From: Pseudomonadales bacterium
GTDB lineage: Bacteria > Pseudomonadota > Gammaproteobacteria > Pseudomonadales > Moraxellaceae
Direction: 5' to 3'
Length of the DNA: 6,973 nt
Assembly: GCA_013043915.1 (NCBI GenBank)
Contig: JABEVH010000117.1
Span: 1 to 6,973, forward strand
This document shows positions 5,725 through 6,973 of the stretch, in pieces; position 1 is the stretch's first letter, and the number at the start of each line of letters is the position of its first letter. The position numbers were made by a program, and so were the translations under genes. The notes below the pieces were generated by a model, which was not told where the DNA came from, did not search any database, and saw only the letters and a program-made list of their open reading frames with translations.

Positions 5725-6825
5725 TCAGAATGAGTAAATAGCATCCAGACCGGCAAAATTTTGCGTGTCTTTCATGCCGCTACCCGAGTCGAAAGTTGTT
5801 GGTGTTTTATCCTGACGTAATTCACCACGCAACTGTAAGGATTTCAAAGGATGGTAAGCCACACTCAGCGTCGTAGACTTGGTATGACCATCGCCATATC
5901 CCAGACGATAACCATTCTGATCATTGAAATCTTCGTAACGCAGACTGGCCGACCACTGCGAGGTAAACAGGTAAGTTGCATAACCTGCTACATCACTCCA
6001 CTGTGCATCCTGACCATTCTGAAAAGCATGGTCCTGGCGTGCGCTATCAGCACTCAACTTGACGCTGAATTGCTGATTAATGGCAACACCAATCACCGTA
6101 TCAGCCACACTGCGCCTTGCCGGTGAAGTTGAGGTTGCACCCATACCGTCCTGACTCGGCACATAGTCACCACTATAGTAACTGGCTCTCCAGGTTACCG
6201 GTGAACATGGAATCCAGGTCAGACCCATTTCCGTCGTTTTGGATACGGTAGTAGTCTGCTGCTGATTCCAGCCGTTATTGCTGCCCAGGTACAACGTCAA
6301 GGTTGATAGCGGCTGCACAACCAGCCGAACACCGGTCACAGTCAATGGTGTGGCGTGAAAAAATGCAATGGAGTGCGAGATATTGGCATTCTGGGTAGCA
6401 TCAATGGATTCTGCATCATTGAGGCTAATGAACTTACCGGCCATGACCGTCCAGATACCCTGACGGTACTGGCCATACGCCTGAGTTAGGTCAAAACCGT
6501 TTTTATTATTGGTGTAGGGTGCCGCATGGATATCATCGGCATTACTGCCACTTATAATATTAACCAGTCCGCCGACACCTTCCGTAGGAAGTTTGGATAT
6601 CGAAATTGCAGCCTGCTGAATATCAAACGTGGACGCTGAGCCACTGTTAAACGAGTCCAGAGTGGCTGGTTTATTGACATCATAGTGGGTATAACTGCTC
6701 TGAATATAACCACTGGCATCTATCCCTGAGGCTGCCAGCATCGAACTCAGGTCAGTCCCTTGCGCAAATATACAGGGACTCCCGATCAGCAATGCCATAG
6801 CCAGGTTAAGTCTCTTCAGATTCAT
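5725..6825 (-). CDS. Outer-membrane beta-barrel porin, OmpL-like (BBP2 family)
   Basis: A 366-residue predicted outer-membrane porin that would form a passive channel for small solutes; its substrate is unknown. The N-terminus MNLKRLNLAMALLIG is a Sec signal peptide with cleavage likely after Ala21 (IFA-QG). The mature part shows alternating beta-strands and family hallmarks: SGYIQSSYTHY (38-48), FDIQQAAISI (67-76), NGFDLTQAYGQYRQG (109-123), VMAGKFISLNDAESID (127-142) and a TVTGVRL segment. It ends in Phe (AIYSF), the usual assembly signal for outer-membrane barrels. These fit the putative beta-barrel porin-2 (OmpL-like) family. The frame is open to an ATG at 6924, but I place the start at 6825 because that begins the signal peptide and has AAGGA 8 bases upstream. 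A good promoter lies about 115 bases upstream. Lipoprotein A follows 135 bases downstream. Confidence 0.85.
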   Translation of the reverse strand: MNLKRLNLAMALLIGSPCIFAQGTDLSSMLAASGIDASGYIQSSYTHYDVNKPATLDSFNSGSASTFDIQQAAISISKLPTEGVGGLVNIISGSNADDIHAAPYTNNKNGFDLTQAYGQYRQGIWTVMAGKFISLNDAESIDATQNANISHSIAFFHATPLTVTGVRLVVQPLSTLTLYLGSNNGWNQQQTTTVSKTTEMGLTWIPCSPVTWRASYYSGDYVPSQDGMGATSTSPARRSVADTVIGVAINQQFSVKLSADSARQDHAFQNGQDAQWSDVAGYATYLFTSQWSASLRYEDFNDQNGYRLGYGDGHTKSTTLSVAYHPLKSLQLRGELRQDKTPTTFDSGSGMKDTQNFAGLDAIYSF

Positions 6826-6938
6826 GAAAGTCATCCTTAGGGGTCTAGTCAACATCAGGGATGGAACTTGATTTGAACACGCCATCCCCCATGGGCGCCA
6901 TCGGCTGTCATCAAAATGAAACAATCATTGGCCCGAGC

Positions 6939-6966
6939 ATAATACCTCGCTCAGACCATAATTCAA
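6939..6966 (-). promoter_or_regulatory. Sigma70-like promoter of the porin
   Basis: On the minus strand TTGAAT (6966-6961) and TATTAT (6944-6939) are separated by 16 bases. They match the -35 consensus at 4 of 6 and the -10 consensus at 5 of 6 positions. The expected start near 6932 gives a leader of a little over 100 bases before the porin ATG at 6825, long enough to hold regulatory sites for a small RNA or protein. CGAG/CTCG flank the -10 as a short inverted repeat. Confidence 0.55.
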
Positions 6967-6973
6967 GACTTCA

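Noticed and set aside
6826..6924. N-terminal extension of the porin frame to an ATG at 6924
   Set aside because: No Shine-Dalgarno there, and the extension would put 33 residues ahead of a clear Sec signal peptide; the ATG at 6825 has AAGGA at good spacing. The ATG at 6834 has AAGG with no spacing.

Overview
The window carries four genes, all on the minus strand. In transcription order (high to low coordinates) they are an outer-membrane beta-barrel porin, two paralogous lipoproteins with a DUF4382-type N-terminal domain, and the first two thirds of an MgtA/MgtB-type magnesium P-type ATPase that runs off the left edge. The porin, the lipoproteins with Gly-rich tethers after the lipobox and the proteobacterial-style MgtA point to a Gram-negative bacterium, most likely a gammaproteobacterium or a close relative such as Acidithiobacillia. 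GC is close to 50% by eye. The exact taxon cannot be fixed from the sequence, and the acidophile idea is only a weak inference from the very low charge of one lipoprotein.

Layout: 6826-6973 holds a good sigma70-like promoter and the porin 5' leader. 5725-6825 is the porin, with an imperfect hairpin after its stop. 5590-5724 is an intergenic stretch dominated by a 12-bp inverted repeat, one arm of which overlaps the Shine-Dalgarno of the next gene. 3841-5589 is lipoprotein A, followed by a convincing Rho-independent terminator. 3692-3787 is the probable promoter region of lipoprotein B (1925-3691). 1719-1924 contains the end hairpin of lipoprotein B and what looks like a structured, about 150-nt mRNA leader for the ATPase. 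That leader holds a 22-codon leader ORF, a long stem that buries the ORF's ribosome-binding site, and two more hairpins ahead of the ATPase start. 1-1718 is the ATPase.

The genes do not form one obvious pathway. The porin and the two lipoproteins are all predicted outer-membrane or surface proteins and may be functionally related. The ATPase is an inner-membrane magnesium importer that appears to be its own transcription unit. The most interesting points are the ATPase leader, which has the same kind of architecture as the enterobacterial mgtA leader but a different peptide sequence, and the inverted repeat that could hide the lipoprotein A ribosome-binding site in read-through RNA. No tRNA, rRNA, CRISPR, IS or prophage signal was seen, and no stretch longer than about 210 bases lacks a gene.
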